A DNA stretch of 23,418 bases from NCBI GenBank assembly GCA_012271065.1, contig JAAXHE010000031.1, forward strand, positions 1 to 23,418, given 5' to 3'. The position numbers and the translations under genes are program-made. This stretch comes from Candidatus Latescibacterota bacterium (GTDB taxonomy: Bacteria > Latescibacterota > UBA2968 > GCA-2709665). The notes beneath the pieces were generated by a model. The model searched no databases. It worked only from the letters and a program-made list of their open reading frames with translations, and was not told the DNA's origin. This document shows, one piece after another, positions 8,074 to 16,345 of this stretch (positions are counted from its first letter, which is position 1; each line of letters opens with the position of its first letter).

Positions 8074-8427
8074 CTATTGGGGCTGAGGAACCTTGCAGCA
8101 ACCCGGCAGATTCGCGTAGACCGCGCTGTCGGCAACGGCCTGATTCGCCTGATAACCCGCCCCTGCGATTGCCTTTTCCAACGACGCCACGTTGGTGCGC
8201 GCTGCATCGTAGGTCACGTTGACAACCTTGACATCCATGTCGACGGCTGCCTCCGACACACCGTCCACCTTTTTCAAGGCCTCTTCAATCTTGTTTGCGC
8301 ACATCATGCACTGGGCCGTGGGGACGTTGATTTTGGTCGTACGGGTCTCGGCCGTGGAACAGCCGGAGACGGCGAAGAGGGAGAACACGAACACGCTGGA
8401 CAGCAGTAAAGAAACGGATTTGCGCAT
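8074..8427 (-). CDS. HMA-domain lipoprotein, putative periplasmic copper carrier
   Basis: This 117-residue protein begins with a lipoprotein signal: a hydrophobic stretch and lipobox VSGC, with C23 as the lipidated residue. A heavy-metal-associated (HMA/MerP-like) ferredoxin-like domain follows at about 30-95, with the metal pair C40-x-x-C43 in AQCMMCANK. The tail has two more cysteines, C110-C111 in LPGCCK, which could be extra ligands. AGAGGAGA lies upstream of the ATG at good spacing. It sits just downstream of cusA on the same strand. In E. coli the periplasmic chaperone CusF serves the Cus pump; no CusF-like gene is visible here, so this lipoprotein may supply Cu(I) or Ag(I) to CusB/CusA. 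That role is inference from position. Confidence 0.88.
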   Translation of the reverse strand: MRKSVSLLLSSVFVFSLFAVSGCSTAETRTTKINVPTAQCMMCANKIEEALKKVDGVSEAAVDMDVKVVNVTYDAARTNVASLEKAIAGAGYQANQAVADSAVYANLPGCCKVPQPQ

Positions 8428-8518
8428 GGATCTATCTCCTCTGGAGAAAGGGAAGAATTACAGCCTTCCCGGACAATGATGCATGCAACATCGAATATAT
8501 GACAACACCTGTAGATAA

Positions 8519-11500
8519 TCAACTCTCATGTTTCAGCGATCGGCCTTTCCACAATGCGTAGACGGCGGGAATCACAATCAGCGTCAGCACTGCGGACGAA
8601 GCGACGCCGCCCACCATCGGCGCCGCGATGCGCTTCATCGTCTGCGACCCGATGCCGTGACCCCACATGATGGGAAGCAACGCCAGCAGCGTGGTGAGCA
8701 CAGTCATCATTTTAGGCCTGACGCGTTCCACGGCGCCGGCCATGACCGCCATTCTCAGGTCTGAAGTACTCATCTCGCCTCCCCGTGCCTTGCGGATGCG
8801 ATCGTACGCGTGATCGAGGTAGACCAGCATGACCACACCTGTCTCGGCCGCGAGACCGCCCAGCGCGATGAATCCGACGCCGACCGCAACACTCATGTTG
8901 TAGTCAAGCAGGTACATCAACCAGATCCCGCCCACCATCGCGAACGGCAGAGACAGCATAACAAGAAGGCTCTCTGTAATACTCCTGAAGTTGAGATACA
9001 ACAACAGGAATATGATACCAAGGGTGAGAGGCACGACCAGTTTCAGGCGCTTTTCCGCCCTCTGCATATACTCGTACTGGCCGCTCCAGGTTACCGAATA
9101 GCCAGGCGGCATCGACACTTTTTCCAGTACCGCCTGTTGCGCGCGCTTCACGTAGGTGCCCACGTCGATGCCCTGGATATCCACGTACACCCATGCGTTC
9201 AGTCGCGCATTCTCGCTCTTGATCCCCGGCGGCCCTTTTCTGATTCGAATGTCCGCGAGCTGCTGAATGGGAATCTGGGCGCCGGTGGGCGCGGGCACCA
9301 GCACCCGGCGCAGCGCCGGCAGGTTGTCACGCAATTCCCTGTCGTAACGCAGATTAACGGGATAGCGTTCGAGACCTTCGACGGTCGTCGTTACATTCAT
9401 GCCCCCGACGGCAAACATAATCACGTCCTGTACATCCGCCACCGTCAACCCATATCGCGCGGCCTCCTCTCGGTCGATCTCGAAGTCCAGGTAGTTTCCG
9501 CCCACAACGCGTTCGGCAAACACGCTCAGAGTACCCGGCAGATCGCGGATCACCCGTTCGATCTGTTCGCCCAGGCGCTGTAAAACCTCCAGATCCTCGC
9601 CCGCGACTTTCACCCCGACCGGGGTCTTGATCCCGGTCGAAAGCATATCTATTCTCGTCTTGATGGGCATCGTCCACGAGTTGGTCAGGCCGGGGAACTG
9701 GATCGCCCGATTCAATCGTTCGATCAGCTTCTCAGGTGTCATCCCCGGACGCCATTCGCTCTCCGGCTTCAACGTGATCGTGGTCTCGATCATCGCAAGC
9801 GGCGCCGGATCGGTTGCGGTCTCGGCGCGCCCGATCTTACCGAAGACGTCCTGAACTTCCGGAAACGCCTTGATGATCTTGTCCGTCTGTTGCAGCAATT
9901 CACGCGCCCGGGTCACCGAGATTCCCGGCAGCGTGGTGGGCATATAGAGAAGGTCTCCTTCGTAGAGGGGCGGCATGAATTCGGAACCGATCTTCTCCAG
10001 CGGAAACAGGCGGTCCAGCCTCAGAAGCGCGCGATACGCGACACTGCGCGGCGCATCCGAAAACCGCTCGAGCACCGTACTCCGGAATGGAAAGAGCGTT
10101 ACGAACATGACAGCCACCGCCAGGACAACCGTGGCGACCCGGTGTTTCAAGACCCAGTCGATTACCGGTCGGTAGGTCCAGATGAAGAACCGGCTGCTCG
10201 GGTTTCGCGCCTCCGGCCGGATTCGGCCGCGGACAAAAAAGCTCACCAGCACGGGTACGAGCGTGACGGCCAGCAACGCCGCGCCGGCCATCGCGTACGT
10301 CTTCGTATAGGCCAGCGGCCTGAACAGGCGGCCCTCCTGCGCCTGAAGCGTGAACACCGGAAGGAAAGAGACCGTTATCATCAGAAGCGAATAGAACAGC
10401 GCCGGTCCCACCTCCTTCGACGCGCTGGCCACGATCTCGAGATGGCCCCGCCCTCCGTTGTCCTGCTCCAGGTGTTTGTGGGCGTTCTCGATCATCACGA
10501 TCGACGCGTCGACCATAGCCCCGATGGCCACCGCGATTCCGCCCAGCGACATGATGTTGGAGCTCACTTCCTGTGTATACATCAGGCCGAAGGAAATCAG
10601 AACACCGGTAGACAGCGCGAATATCGCCACGAACGCGCTGCGAAAGTGCAACAGAAACACAATGCAGACGAGCGCGACCACCGCCATTTCCTCAATCAGC
10701 TTGTTTCGAAGATTGTCGATGGCGCTGCGTATGAGCGTGGACCGGTCATATGCCGTCTTGATTTCAACGCCGTCGGGCAGGCCGGGCTTGAGCGACTCGA
10801 TCTTCTCTTTGACCCGATCGATCACAGCCAGCGCGTTTTCACCGTAACGCATCACGACGATGCCACCCACGACCTCGCCCTCGCCGTTCCATTCCGCCAG
10901 GCCCCGGCGAAGCTCGGGACCCACCTGCACGGTGGCGATATCACCAACCCTAACCGGCGTACCCTTTGCGTCGACCCCCACGGCCACATTGCGAATATCT
11001 TCCGTGGAACGCAGATACCCCAGCCCGCGGACCATAAACTCCGTTTCCCCGAATTCCACGATGCGCCCGCCCACGTCGTTGTTGCTCCGCTGGATTGCCG
11101 TCCGGACCTTCTGCAACGGAATGTTGTAAGCCAGCAGGCGGTTGGGATCCACGGTTACCTGGTACTGCTTCACGTACCCGCCCACTGCCGCCACCTCGGC
11201 GACTCCCTGCACGCTGCTGAGTTCGTAACGCAGATACCAGTCCTGGATGGACCGCAGCTCCGAAAGATCGTGGCGCCCCGTGCTGTCCACCAGCACGTAT
11301 TCGTACACCCATCCGACCCCCGTGGCATCCGGTCCGAGCCGCGGCGAGACACCCGGGGGCAGCCGGTTCGAAACGGTGTCCAGCGCCTCCAGGACCCGGC
11401 TTCGGGCCCAGTAGATATCCGTACCATCCTCGAAGATCACGTAGACGAACGACAACCCGAAGAAAGAATATCCCCGCACAACGCCTGCCCGAGGAACGGC

Positions 11501-11722
11501 CAGCATCGCGGAAGTGAGCGGGTAGGTGACCTGGTCTTCAACCACGCGCGGCGCCTGTCCCTGAAAATCAGTCATGACGATCACCTGCACGTCCGACAGG
11601 TCCGGAATCGCGTCCAGGGGCGTATTCAACATCGCATAGACGCCCCAGGCGATTGCAAAGATCGTGGCCATTATGACCAGGATACGGTTTCTGAGACTGA
11701 GTTCGATTATCTGACCTATCAT
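8519..11722 (-). CDS. cusA: Copper/silver efflux RND transporter, CusA/CzcA family
   Basis: This 1067-residue inner-membrane pump has the full heavy-metal RND layout: two halves with large periplasmic loops and twelve predicted membrane helices. The three methionines that bind Cu(I)/Ag(I) in E. coli CusA (M573, M623, M672) have counterparts at M594 (LLYMPTTLPG), M644 (PLAMIETT) and M693 (RIDMLSTG), with identical spacing of 50 and 49. The proton-relay residues are also kept: D405 (GAMVDAS), E960 (GLAAETG) and K1004 (VRPKMM). This favours monovalent copper/silver over zinc/cobalt. It would use the proton gradient to drive metal out through CusB and CusC. It lies 93 bases downstream of cusB in the same operon. 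Its ribosome binding site is weak. Confidence 0.96.
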   Translation of the reverse strand: MIGQIIELSLRNRILVIMATIFAIAWGVYAMLNTPLDAIPDLSDVQVIVMTDFQGQAPRVVEDQVTYPLTSAMLAVPRAGVVRGYSFFGLSFVYVIFEDGTDIYWARSRVLEALDTVSNRLPPGVSPRLGPDATGVGWVYEYVLVDSTGRHDLSELRSIQDWYLRYELSSVQGVAEVAAVGGYVKQYQVTVDPNRLLAYNIPLQKVRTAIQRSNNDVGGRIVEFGETEFMVRGLGYLRSTEDIRNVAVGVDAKGTPVRVGDIATVQVGPELRRGLAEWNGEGEVVGGIVVMRYGENALAVIDRVKEKIESLKPGLPDGVEIKTAYDRSTLIRSAIDNLRNKLIEEMAVVALVCIVFLLHFRSAFVAIFALSTGVLISFGLMYTQEVSSNIMSLGGIAVAIGAMVDASIVMIENAHKHLEQDNGGRGHLEIVASASKEVGPALFYSLLMITVSFLPVFTLQAQEGRLFRPLAYTKTYAMAGAALLAVTLVPVLVSFFVRGRIRPEARNPSSRFFIWTYRPVIDWVLKHRVATVVLAVAVMFVTLFPFRSTVLERFSDAPRSVAYRALLRLDRLFPLEKIGSEFMPPLYEGDLLYMPTTLPGISVTRARELLQQTDKIIKAFPEVQDVFGKIGRAETATDPAPLAMIETTITLKPESEWRPGMTPEKLIERLNRAIQFPGLTNSWTMPIKTRIDMLSTGIKTPVGVKVAGEDLEVLQRLGEQIERVIRDLPGTLSVFAERVVGGNYLDFEIDREEAARYGLTVADVQDVIMFAVGGMNVTTTVEGLERYPVNLRYDRELRDNLPALRRVLVPAPTGAQIPIQQLADIRIRKGPPGIKSENARLNAWVYVDIQGIDVGTYVKRAQQAVLEKVSMPPGYSVTWSGQYEYMQRAEKRLKLVVPLTLGIIFLLLYLNFRSITESLLVMLSLPFAMVGGIWLMYLLDYNMSVAVGVGFIALGGLAAETGVVMLVYLDHAYDRIRKARGGEMSTSDLRMAVMAGAVERVRPKMMTVLTTLLALLPIMWGHGIGSQTMKRIAAPMVGGVASSAVLTLIVIPAVYALWKGRSLKHES

Positions 11723-11815
11723 GCATTCAACTTTCGTTGCGGGTTTATTGTCCGGTACATGGGAATTGGAACCCGATACGAGTTACGCGGCAGTATTCGT
11801 TCACGCATCCCGTCC

Positions 11816-13099
11816 TCAATGGCCATGGTGCGTGGGCGCAGGTGCCTCCTGATGCCCGCTCATGGTCCGCAGCGCCGCCTTCAGGTTGCTCTCAGAGTCG
11901 ATCAGAAACTGTGCCGACAGGACGATTCGCTCACCCCCCTCGAGCCCGTGCGTCACCTCGTAGACGTCGTCCGCCTCCAGCCCCAGTTTGACTTCGCGCG
12001 GCGCGAAACGGCCTTCCCCGAGATCCAGAATCACCACGTTTCGCTCTCCGGACCGTATTACGGCCTGCACCGGGACGACCGCGGCCTCCTTCGCCATCTC
12101 GGACTTGACTTTCACCGTGGCGAACATCTCGGGCTTCAACTCCAGCTCCGGGTTGTCGAATATCATCCGTACTTTCGCGGTGCGGGTCTTTGACTCCAGG
12201 AAGGGATAGACGTAGCTCACCACCCCTTCGAATACCCGCCCGGGCGCGTAGGAGAGTACGACCTCCGCCGACTGTCCCTTCCTGATCCATGGCAACTCGT
12301 ACTCGTAGATATCCGCATAGACCCATACTCTGGAGAGATCGGCGATGCGATAGAGGTGCTCTCCGGCCTTTATATGTGCGCCGTCGTATACCGCCCGGTG
12401 TACAACGACGCCCTCCTGGGGTGAGTGGATCGTCATCGTACGCTTTGCCTTCCGCGTCTGTTCCAGATTGTCGATCTGCGCTTCCGCGATATCCCAGTAC
12501 ATCAGACGCTGCCGCGCCGCGCCCAGGAGCGCCTTCGCGCCCTCCAGTGCCTCTGAGGACGCGCCGTCCTCGAGGCGCCGGACATAATCCAGCGCGGTGA
12601 GGTATTCCTCCTGCGCGGCCACCAGTTCAGGACTGTAGATTTCCAGAAGCCGCTGCCCTTTCTTTACCTCCTGTCCGGTGAAATCCACAAAGAGCCCCTC
12701 CACCCAACCGGTTACCTTGGTATTCACGTCGGTCATCCGGGTCTCGTCATAATCCACGCGCCCCATCGTGCGTACGGTCCGGCTCACCGGCATCCGTTTT
12801 ACCACCCCGGTTCTGACGCCCATGTTCTGAACGGTTGACGGATCGATACGGACCTCGCCAGCCTCCTCCCCGTGACCGCCGTCGTGTCCCGAGGTGCCCG
12901 CCTGGTCCATCACGAGGTCCATTCCGCAGATCGGACAGCTTGCCTGCCTGTCCGAAACCACCGTCGGATGCATCGGACACCGGTACACGGACGGTGACGT
13001 CTCCTTGTGCGCCGGACCCTCCTCGCCGCCCAGCCATATCCCCAATGCAATTCCGACACCCAGAGTGAGAATCGTCACAACGATATTTCTCGGATTCAT
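11816..13099 (-). CDS. cusB: Efflux RND periplasmic adaptor, CusB family
   Basis: This 427-residue membrane-fusion protein is anchored by an N-terminal hydrophobic segment (about 6-24). Next comes a heavy-metal-binding domain: YRCPMHPTVVSD then CPICGMDLV, with C41, H44, C55, C58 and flanking methionines. The adaptor core follows, with a barrel-sandwich and helical hairpin at about 120-240 and beta-barrel segments such as ADLSRVWVYADIYEYEL. The protein ends in a His-rich HHGH. CusB-like adaptors dock CusA onto the outer-membrane channel and can hand metal to the pump. The fused Cys/Met domain and His tail give extra metal sites. It lies between cusC and cusA with gaps of 96 and 93 bases. Confidence 0.95.
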   Translation of the reverse strand: MNPRNIVVTILTLGVGIALGIWLGGEEGPAHKETSPSVYRCPMHPTVVSDRQASCPICGMDLVMDQAGTSGHDGGHGEEAGEVRIDPSTVQNMGVRTGVVKRMPVSRTVRTMGRVDYDETRMTDVNTKVTGWVEGLFVDFTGQEVKKGQRLLEIYSPELVAAQEEYLTALDYVRRLEDGASSEALEGAKALLGAARQRLMYWDIAEAQIDNLEQTRKAKRTMTIHSPQEGVVVHRAVYDGAHIKAGEHLYRIADLSRVWVYADIYEYELPWIRKGQSAEVVLSYAPGRVFEGVVSYVYPFLESKTRTAKVRMIFDNPELELKPEMFATVKVKSEMAKEAAVVPVQAVIRSGERNVVILDLGEGRFAPREVKLGLEADDVYEVTHGLEGGERIVLSAQFLIDSESNLKAALRTMSGHQEAPAPTHHGH

Positions 13100-13195
13100 A
13101 GCTCGGCCCTTCCCTTTCGATCTGCAAGGCCTTTGATCCCGGCGCGAAACCAGGCCGCCGGTCCAACAGCCAGTTGAGAAAGCCTTTCCAGACTG

Positions 13196-14458
13196 TTAGA
13201 ATACGCGTCTTCCAACCACAGCCTCCAGTTGCGCCAGTTTCCTCTCACGCTGGATTACATGATGATAGTGGTCGATCTCAAACTTAAACAGGGTAACCTG
13301 GTTGTTCAAGAGCGTGAGGAAGTCGACCTTGTCAACCTGATATCCAGCCATCGCGGATTCCAATGACTGGCGTGCCTGAGGCAGAATTGCCGTGCGGTAC
13401 AGCTCCGCCTGCTTCCAGTGCCGGTCGACTTCAAGGCAGATTTCCTGCACCCGATACAGGATCTCGCGGCTGGCGTCCTCCCTTTGCGCCTCAGCCATTC
13501 TGATATTGGCCTGCGCCTCGGCGATTTGACTGTCCCGTTTCCGTCCGTTGAAAACCGGGAGGTTCATGCTCACGCCGAACGACAGAAAGTCGCTGCCACT
13601 CACGGGATCCGGTTGCACGTGGGCGCGCTGCATATAGCCCAGGCGAAAAGTCAGATCGGGCCGGCCGGACCGCCGTGCCGCCTGTTCGGTGGCCGCCCAC
13701 CTGGAAATGGTATGGTCTATTTCCTTCAGTAGCGGGCGGTGCGCCAGGGCCAGCCGCTGGACGTCCTCCACCGATAGTTCCAACGACGTCGGCGTCACGT
13801 CGTCGGGCGCACTCACGGCGGTATCCATCGGCCGATTCAAGACCCGGTTGAGCCGCGCCTCCGCAAGCCTGCGGTCCGTATTCAGCCCGATCAGTCGATC
13901 CCGGAGCGCGGAAAGCGAAACCTGGGCCTTCAGGACGTCCTGTTGAAGTCCGCGACCGACCACATATTTTTTTTCTGCGATTCGAACCAGGTCCCGGAGG
14001 AGCGCCCGGTTCCTTTCTGTTACTTCAATTGCCCGGTCCAGAAACGCCAGCGCATAGTATCCCTGCTTCACAAGATTGACGATCGTTCCGGCACGGTCGT
14101 CAAGGGTTTGTCTGGCAGCGCCGGCGGCAGATTCCGCCGCCCGCTCCTTCGCGCGCAACAGGCCTGGAAGAGGAAACCTCTGGCTGACTGTCAACTGCTT
14201 GCCGGACATATGCGTACTGTTGAAATCGAAGTTGCTTGTCGGTACGTTCCGCAGATCCAGAGCCAGCATCGGATCTTGCAACACACCGGCCTGCGGCACC
14301 CGGGCTTCAAATGCGGCTAACCGGTGCTCAAGAACTTTTAGACCGGGATTCTTAGCGAGCGCCGAGTCGATCAGACCCTCCAGGTCAGCCGCCGCGGCGC
14401 CGGCGACCCGTGGTGTGAGGAAAAGACACATCCCGATGAGTTTCACCAATCCCTTCAC
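13196..14458 (-). CDS. cusC: Outer-membrane efflux channel, TolC/CusC family
   Basis: This 420-residue protein has an N-terminal Sec signal (MKGLVKLIGMCLFLTPRVAG, cleavage near AAAA) and two long, related alpha-helical/coiled-coil halves typical of outer-membrane efflux (OEP) proteins. One example is the QVSLSALRDRLIGLNTDRRL segment; the second half contains QIAEAQANIRMAEAQREDAS. It lacks a lipobox, unlike E. coli CusC. It begins with GTG at 14456-14458 behind an unusually complete Shine-Dalgarno sequence. By position it is the channel for the CusB/CusA pump and exports metal from the periplasm or cytoplasm to the outside. The subfamily assignment rests on the operon. Confidence 0.93.
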   Translation of the reverse strand: MKGLVKLIGMCLFLTPRVAGAAAADLEGLIDSALAKNPGLKVLEHRLAAFEARVPQAGVLQDPMLALDLRNVPTSNFDFNSTHMSGKQLTVSQRFPLPGLLRAKERAAESAAGAARQTLDDRAGTIVNLVKQGYYALAFLDRAIEVTERNRALLRDLVRIAEKKYVVGRGLQQDVLKAQVSLSALRDRLIGLNTDRRLAEARLNRVLNRPMDTAVSAPDDVTPTSLELSVEDVQRLALAHRPLLKEIDHTISRWAATEQAARRSGRPDLTFRLGYMQRAHVQPDPVSGSDFLSFGVSMNLPVFNGRKRDSQIAEAQANIRMAEAQREDASREILYRVQEICLEVDRHWKQAELYRTAILPQARQSLESAMAGYQVDKVDFLTLLNNQVTLFKFEIDHYHHVIQRERKLAQLEAVVGRRVF

Positions 14459-14460
14459 GA

Positions 14461-14472
14461 CTGATCACCTCC
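14461..14472 (-). promoter_or_regulatory. Extended Shine-Dalgarno of cusC
   Basis: The minus strand reads GGAGGTGATCAG immediately before TC and the GTG start of cusC. GGAGGTGATC is complementary to the whole anti-Shine-Dalgarno end of 16S rRNA, longer than elsewhere in the window. It supports the GTG start and suggests strong translation initiation. Confidence 0.75.
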
Positions 14473-14583
14473 ATGGCTGGGAAATACGGCTTCACGCGCA
14501 CGAAAGAGCGCACGTCAAGCCGGAGGACACTCGTCCAGCGATTGAAATTCGGGTGATATTTACGAGGAGAAAAGAGTTATTGC

Positions 14584-14600
14584 ACCGCGGAAGACGCGGT
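14584..14600 (-). promoter_or_regulatory. Hairpin between the Cys-rich gene and cusC
   Basis: ACCGCG and CGCGGT flank a five-base loop, giving a stable six-pair stem in the 216-base gap before cusC. On the minus strand a loose CTCTTTTC stretch follows after about ten bases. It could be a partial terminator/attenuator or an mRNA-processing hairpin. The distance to the T-run makes a strong terminator unlikely. Confidence 0.4.
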
Positions 14601-14674
14601 CAGCAGTCCGTTGACAAAGTCGCTCTGCAGGCGAGGCCGGATGGGCTTCTTCAACGGGCTGATAGGGCGGGAAA

Positions 14675-15025
14675 TCAAATCAGAAACGAAGCATTCATCA
14701 GGTACAACGAGGGCAAGAAACGGGGCGTGGCCGAATGAAACACGCCCGCGCGGGTCATGCATGAACCGAAAGCCCCGGAGGAGCGGACCGAATTAGGTCC
14801 GGGGTGGGAATCCGGACCCGGAAAACGGGGCGCTGAGGACTGAATCGCCGAAGGCAGATCCTGCGGGGCATCTTTAACGCTGCCACCGTTTCCGGCGCAG
14901 CAGCAGTCCGCCTCAACAGGCTGGACGTGGCACGCTTCAGCCTGAACCGACATCCCGCACAGGCACTGGATGGCGGCAAGAGCGATGCCAATGGCCAGGC
15001 ATGTAGTGGATAGGGCGCGAATCAT
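14675..15025 (-). CDS. Small Cys-rich exported protein, first gene of the copper cluster
   Basis: I do not recognise a named family. Starting at ATG 15025 (GAGG six bases upstream) gives 116 residues; an in-frame GTG at 15037 lacks a ribosome binding site. A signal peptide spans about residues 1-29, ending near SVQA. The mature part opens with a cysteine cluster, ACHVQPVEADCCCAGNGG, compatible with metal binding. A Pro/Ser-rich stretch and a hydrophobic C terminus, LPSLYLMNASFLI, follow. It lies just downstream of a good promoter and before cusC, so a periplasmic copper-binding or copper-sensing role is plausible. That is inference from the cysteines and context. Confidence 0.72.
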   Translation of the reverse strand: MIRALSTTCLAIGIALAAIQCLCGMSVQAEACHVQPVEADCCCAGNGGSVKDAPQDLPSAIQSSAPRFPGPDSHPGPNSVRSSGAFGSCMTRAGVFHSATPRFLPSLYLMNASFLI

Positions 15026-15058
15026 CCTCTGCCTCACAAGCGGATCTGGTCTGTCAGA

Positions 15059-15087
15059 ATTAACGCCATCTTATATACGTTTGTCAA
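15059..15087 (-). promoter_or_regulatory. Promoter of the cus operon
   Basis: On the minus strand TTGACA (15087-15082) and GTTAAT (15064-15059) are separated by 17 bases, followed by a short leader to the ATG at 15025. The -35 is a perfect match. The 17-base spacing argues against a MerR/CueR-type promoter, which needs 19-20 bases. TGTCA occurs twice, 30 bases apart (15052 and 15082, plus strand), a possible operator. Confidence 0.65.
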
Positions 15088-15172
15088 GGCCGGTTGTTCA
15101 GAAAAAGTGAAGCGACGCCCATTCGTCCTGACTCCGGCTCAACCGCGGAGGCCGCAAAATCGGGGCGACTCC

Positions 15173-16345
15173 CTATCGGGCCCGCTGGAAGGACTCCCAG
15201 GCCTCGCCCGCCTCGGCGGCCTGGCGCTCCAGCTCGCCGCGCCAGCCAACAACTTCCCCGGCCTTTATCCGCCGGATGTCGTAAGCGGGGTACCGGTCTT
15301 CGAGCGTATCGCCGAGCTTCTGCGTCTCCGCCCATCGGTCCCACGCCGTCTTCATCCATTCATAGGGCAGAGCATCCCGCACCTCGGGATCGAGCTGCCA
15401 CGCGCTTCGCACGTCGGCCACGGACGGCTCACCCGTGAACGGCCCGGACCACCTGGACCATCCGATCGACAACGTGTTTCGTTCTCTTTCGGGTACGGTA
15501 TGGCCCGTGTGAATATTCGAGCCGATCCGTATGAGGGCTTCGCCTGCCTTCAGCCTCACGGCGACCTGGTCCGGCAACGGGTCGACGCCGTTCCAGCTGG
15601 GTGTGTGCGGAACCCCCTTCTCCTTCATGGCCTTGGGGAGGAGGACGTCGTGCTCATAGGGCGTGCGCCACCGATTGTGGCTGCCGGGTATGAGTTCGTG
15701 GCATTCTTCGTCGACCAGCGCGAGGAACATGCTCACCCCGTTCCGCTCGGTAATCGACCTGGCGTTGTTCGCGCGAATCTCCACCCAGCGCTCCCGCTCC
15801 ACCTCTTCCGTATACGCTTCTGGTCCCTCGCCCCGGATCTCACGTTGCGCGAAATAGGGCTTTCCGGTCCCCCACCACGTCGCGTCACGGTGCCAGCTGA
15901 GCGAATGTTCCGACTCTCGCGGATTGCACCACAACAGCAGCCCGCCAAACGTGAAGTCCTCGGGGCCGAGACCATTGCACCACGAGCGTACGAAGTTCAG
16001 GAATTCGGGAGATCCGTGGAACTCCGCGAAACAGGGTTCATTGAAGGCGGGATGGACCAGACCGCGTATCGCCCACGGCTCGTCCTTCCCCGTCCGGTGG
16101 ACGTAACCCCTGGAGCAGTCGATTTTGCCATACCCGTTGACCGGTGCGCACGCCTCCGTAACCCGGCGGCCCGCTTCCCGCAGCACCGGAATCCATGGAT
16201 TGTCGAAAAAGTCGTTGATAATGACGAAACCGTGCTTTTCCAGGTGCGCCAGCCGCTCGGGCGTGGCGCCCGGCGCCGCCAACTCGGGCAGCGCGTCGGC
16301 GAACGCGGGCGACCTGTAGGTGGAGGATGTTGCATCTGTTTTCAT
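15173..16345 (-). CDS. PhyH-family Fe(II)/2-oxoglutarate-dependent dioxygenase
   Basis: This 390-residue protein has the phytanoyl-CoA dioxygenase family pattern. The iron ligands are H152 and D154 in LSWHRDATWW plus a distal histidine, most likely H279 in GSNIHTGHT. R289 sits ten residues later and fits the 2-oxoglutarate-binding arginine. The N-terminal segment LEKHGFVIINDFF (35-47) is a usual family hallmark. Such enzymes hydroxylate small molecules in the cytoplasm; the bacterial substrates are mostly unknown, and this one cannot be assigned. GGGGAG precedes the ATG. It is transcribed towards the cus operon but ends 86 bases before the cus promoter, so it is probably a separate unit. It is divergent from the TPR/binding-protein gene. 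Confidence 0.88.
   Translation of the reverse strand: MKTDATSSTYRSPAFADALPELAAPGATPERLAHLEKHGFVIINDFFDNPWIPVLREAGRRVTEACAPVNGYGKIDCSRGYVHRTGKDEPWAIRGLVHPAFNEPCFAEFHGSPEFLNFVRSWCNGLGPEDFTFGGLLLWCNPRESEHSLSWHRDATWWGTGKPYFAQREIRGEGPEAYTEEVERERWVEIRANNARSITERNGVSMFLALVDEECHELIPGSHNRWRTPYEHDVLLPKAMKEKGVPHTPSWNGVDPLPDQVAVRLKAGEALIRIGSNIHTGHTVPERERNTLSIGWSRWSGPFTGEPSVADVRSAWQLDPEVRDALPYEWMKTAWDRWAETQKLGDTLEDRYPAYDIRRIKAGEVVGWRGELERQAAEAGEAWESFQRAR

Noticed and set aside
8480..8487. TGCATGCA palindrome upstream of the HMA lipoprotein gene as an operator
   Set aside because: Only eight bases and no second copy near the other cus genes; probably chance.
9890..12193. 767-codon plus-strand frame
   Set aside because: Antisense to cusA and cusB, which are unmistakable; the frame stays open because of high GC at third positions.
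15052..15087. CueR/MerR-type copper-responsive promoter
   Set aside because: The spacer is 17 bases rather than 19-20 and there is no centred dyad between the hexamers.
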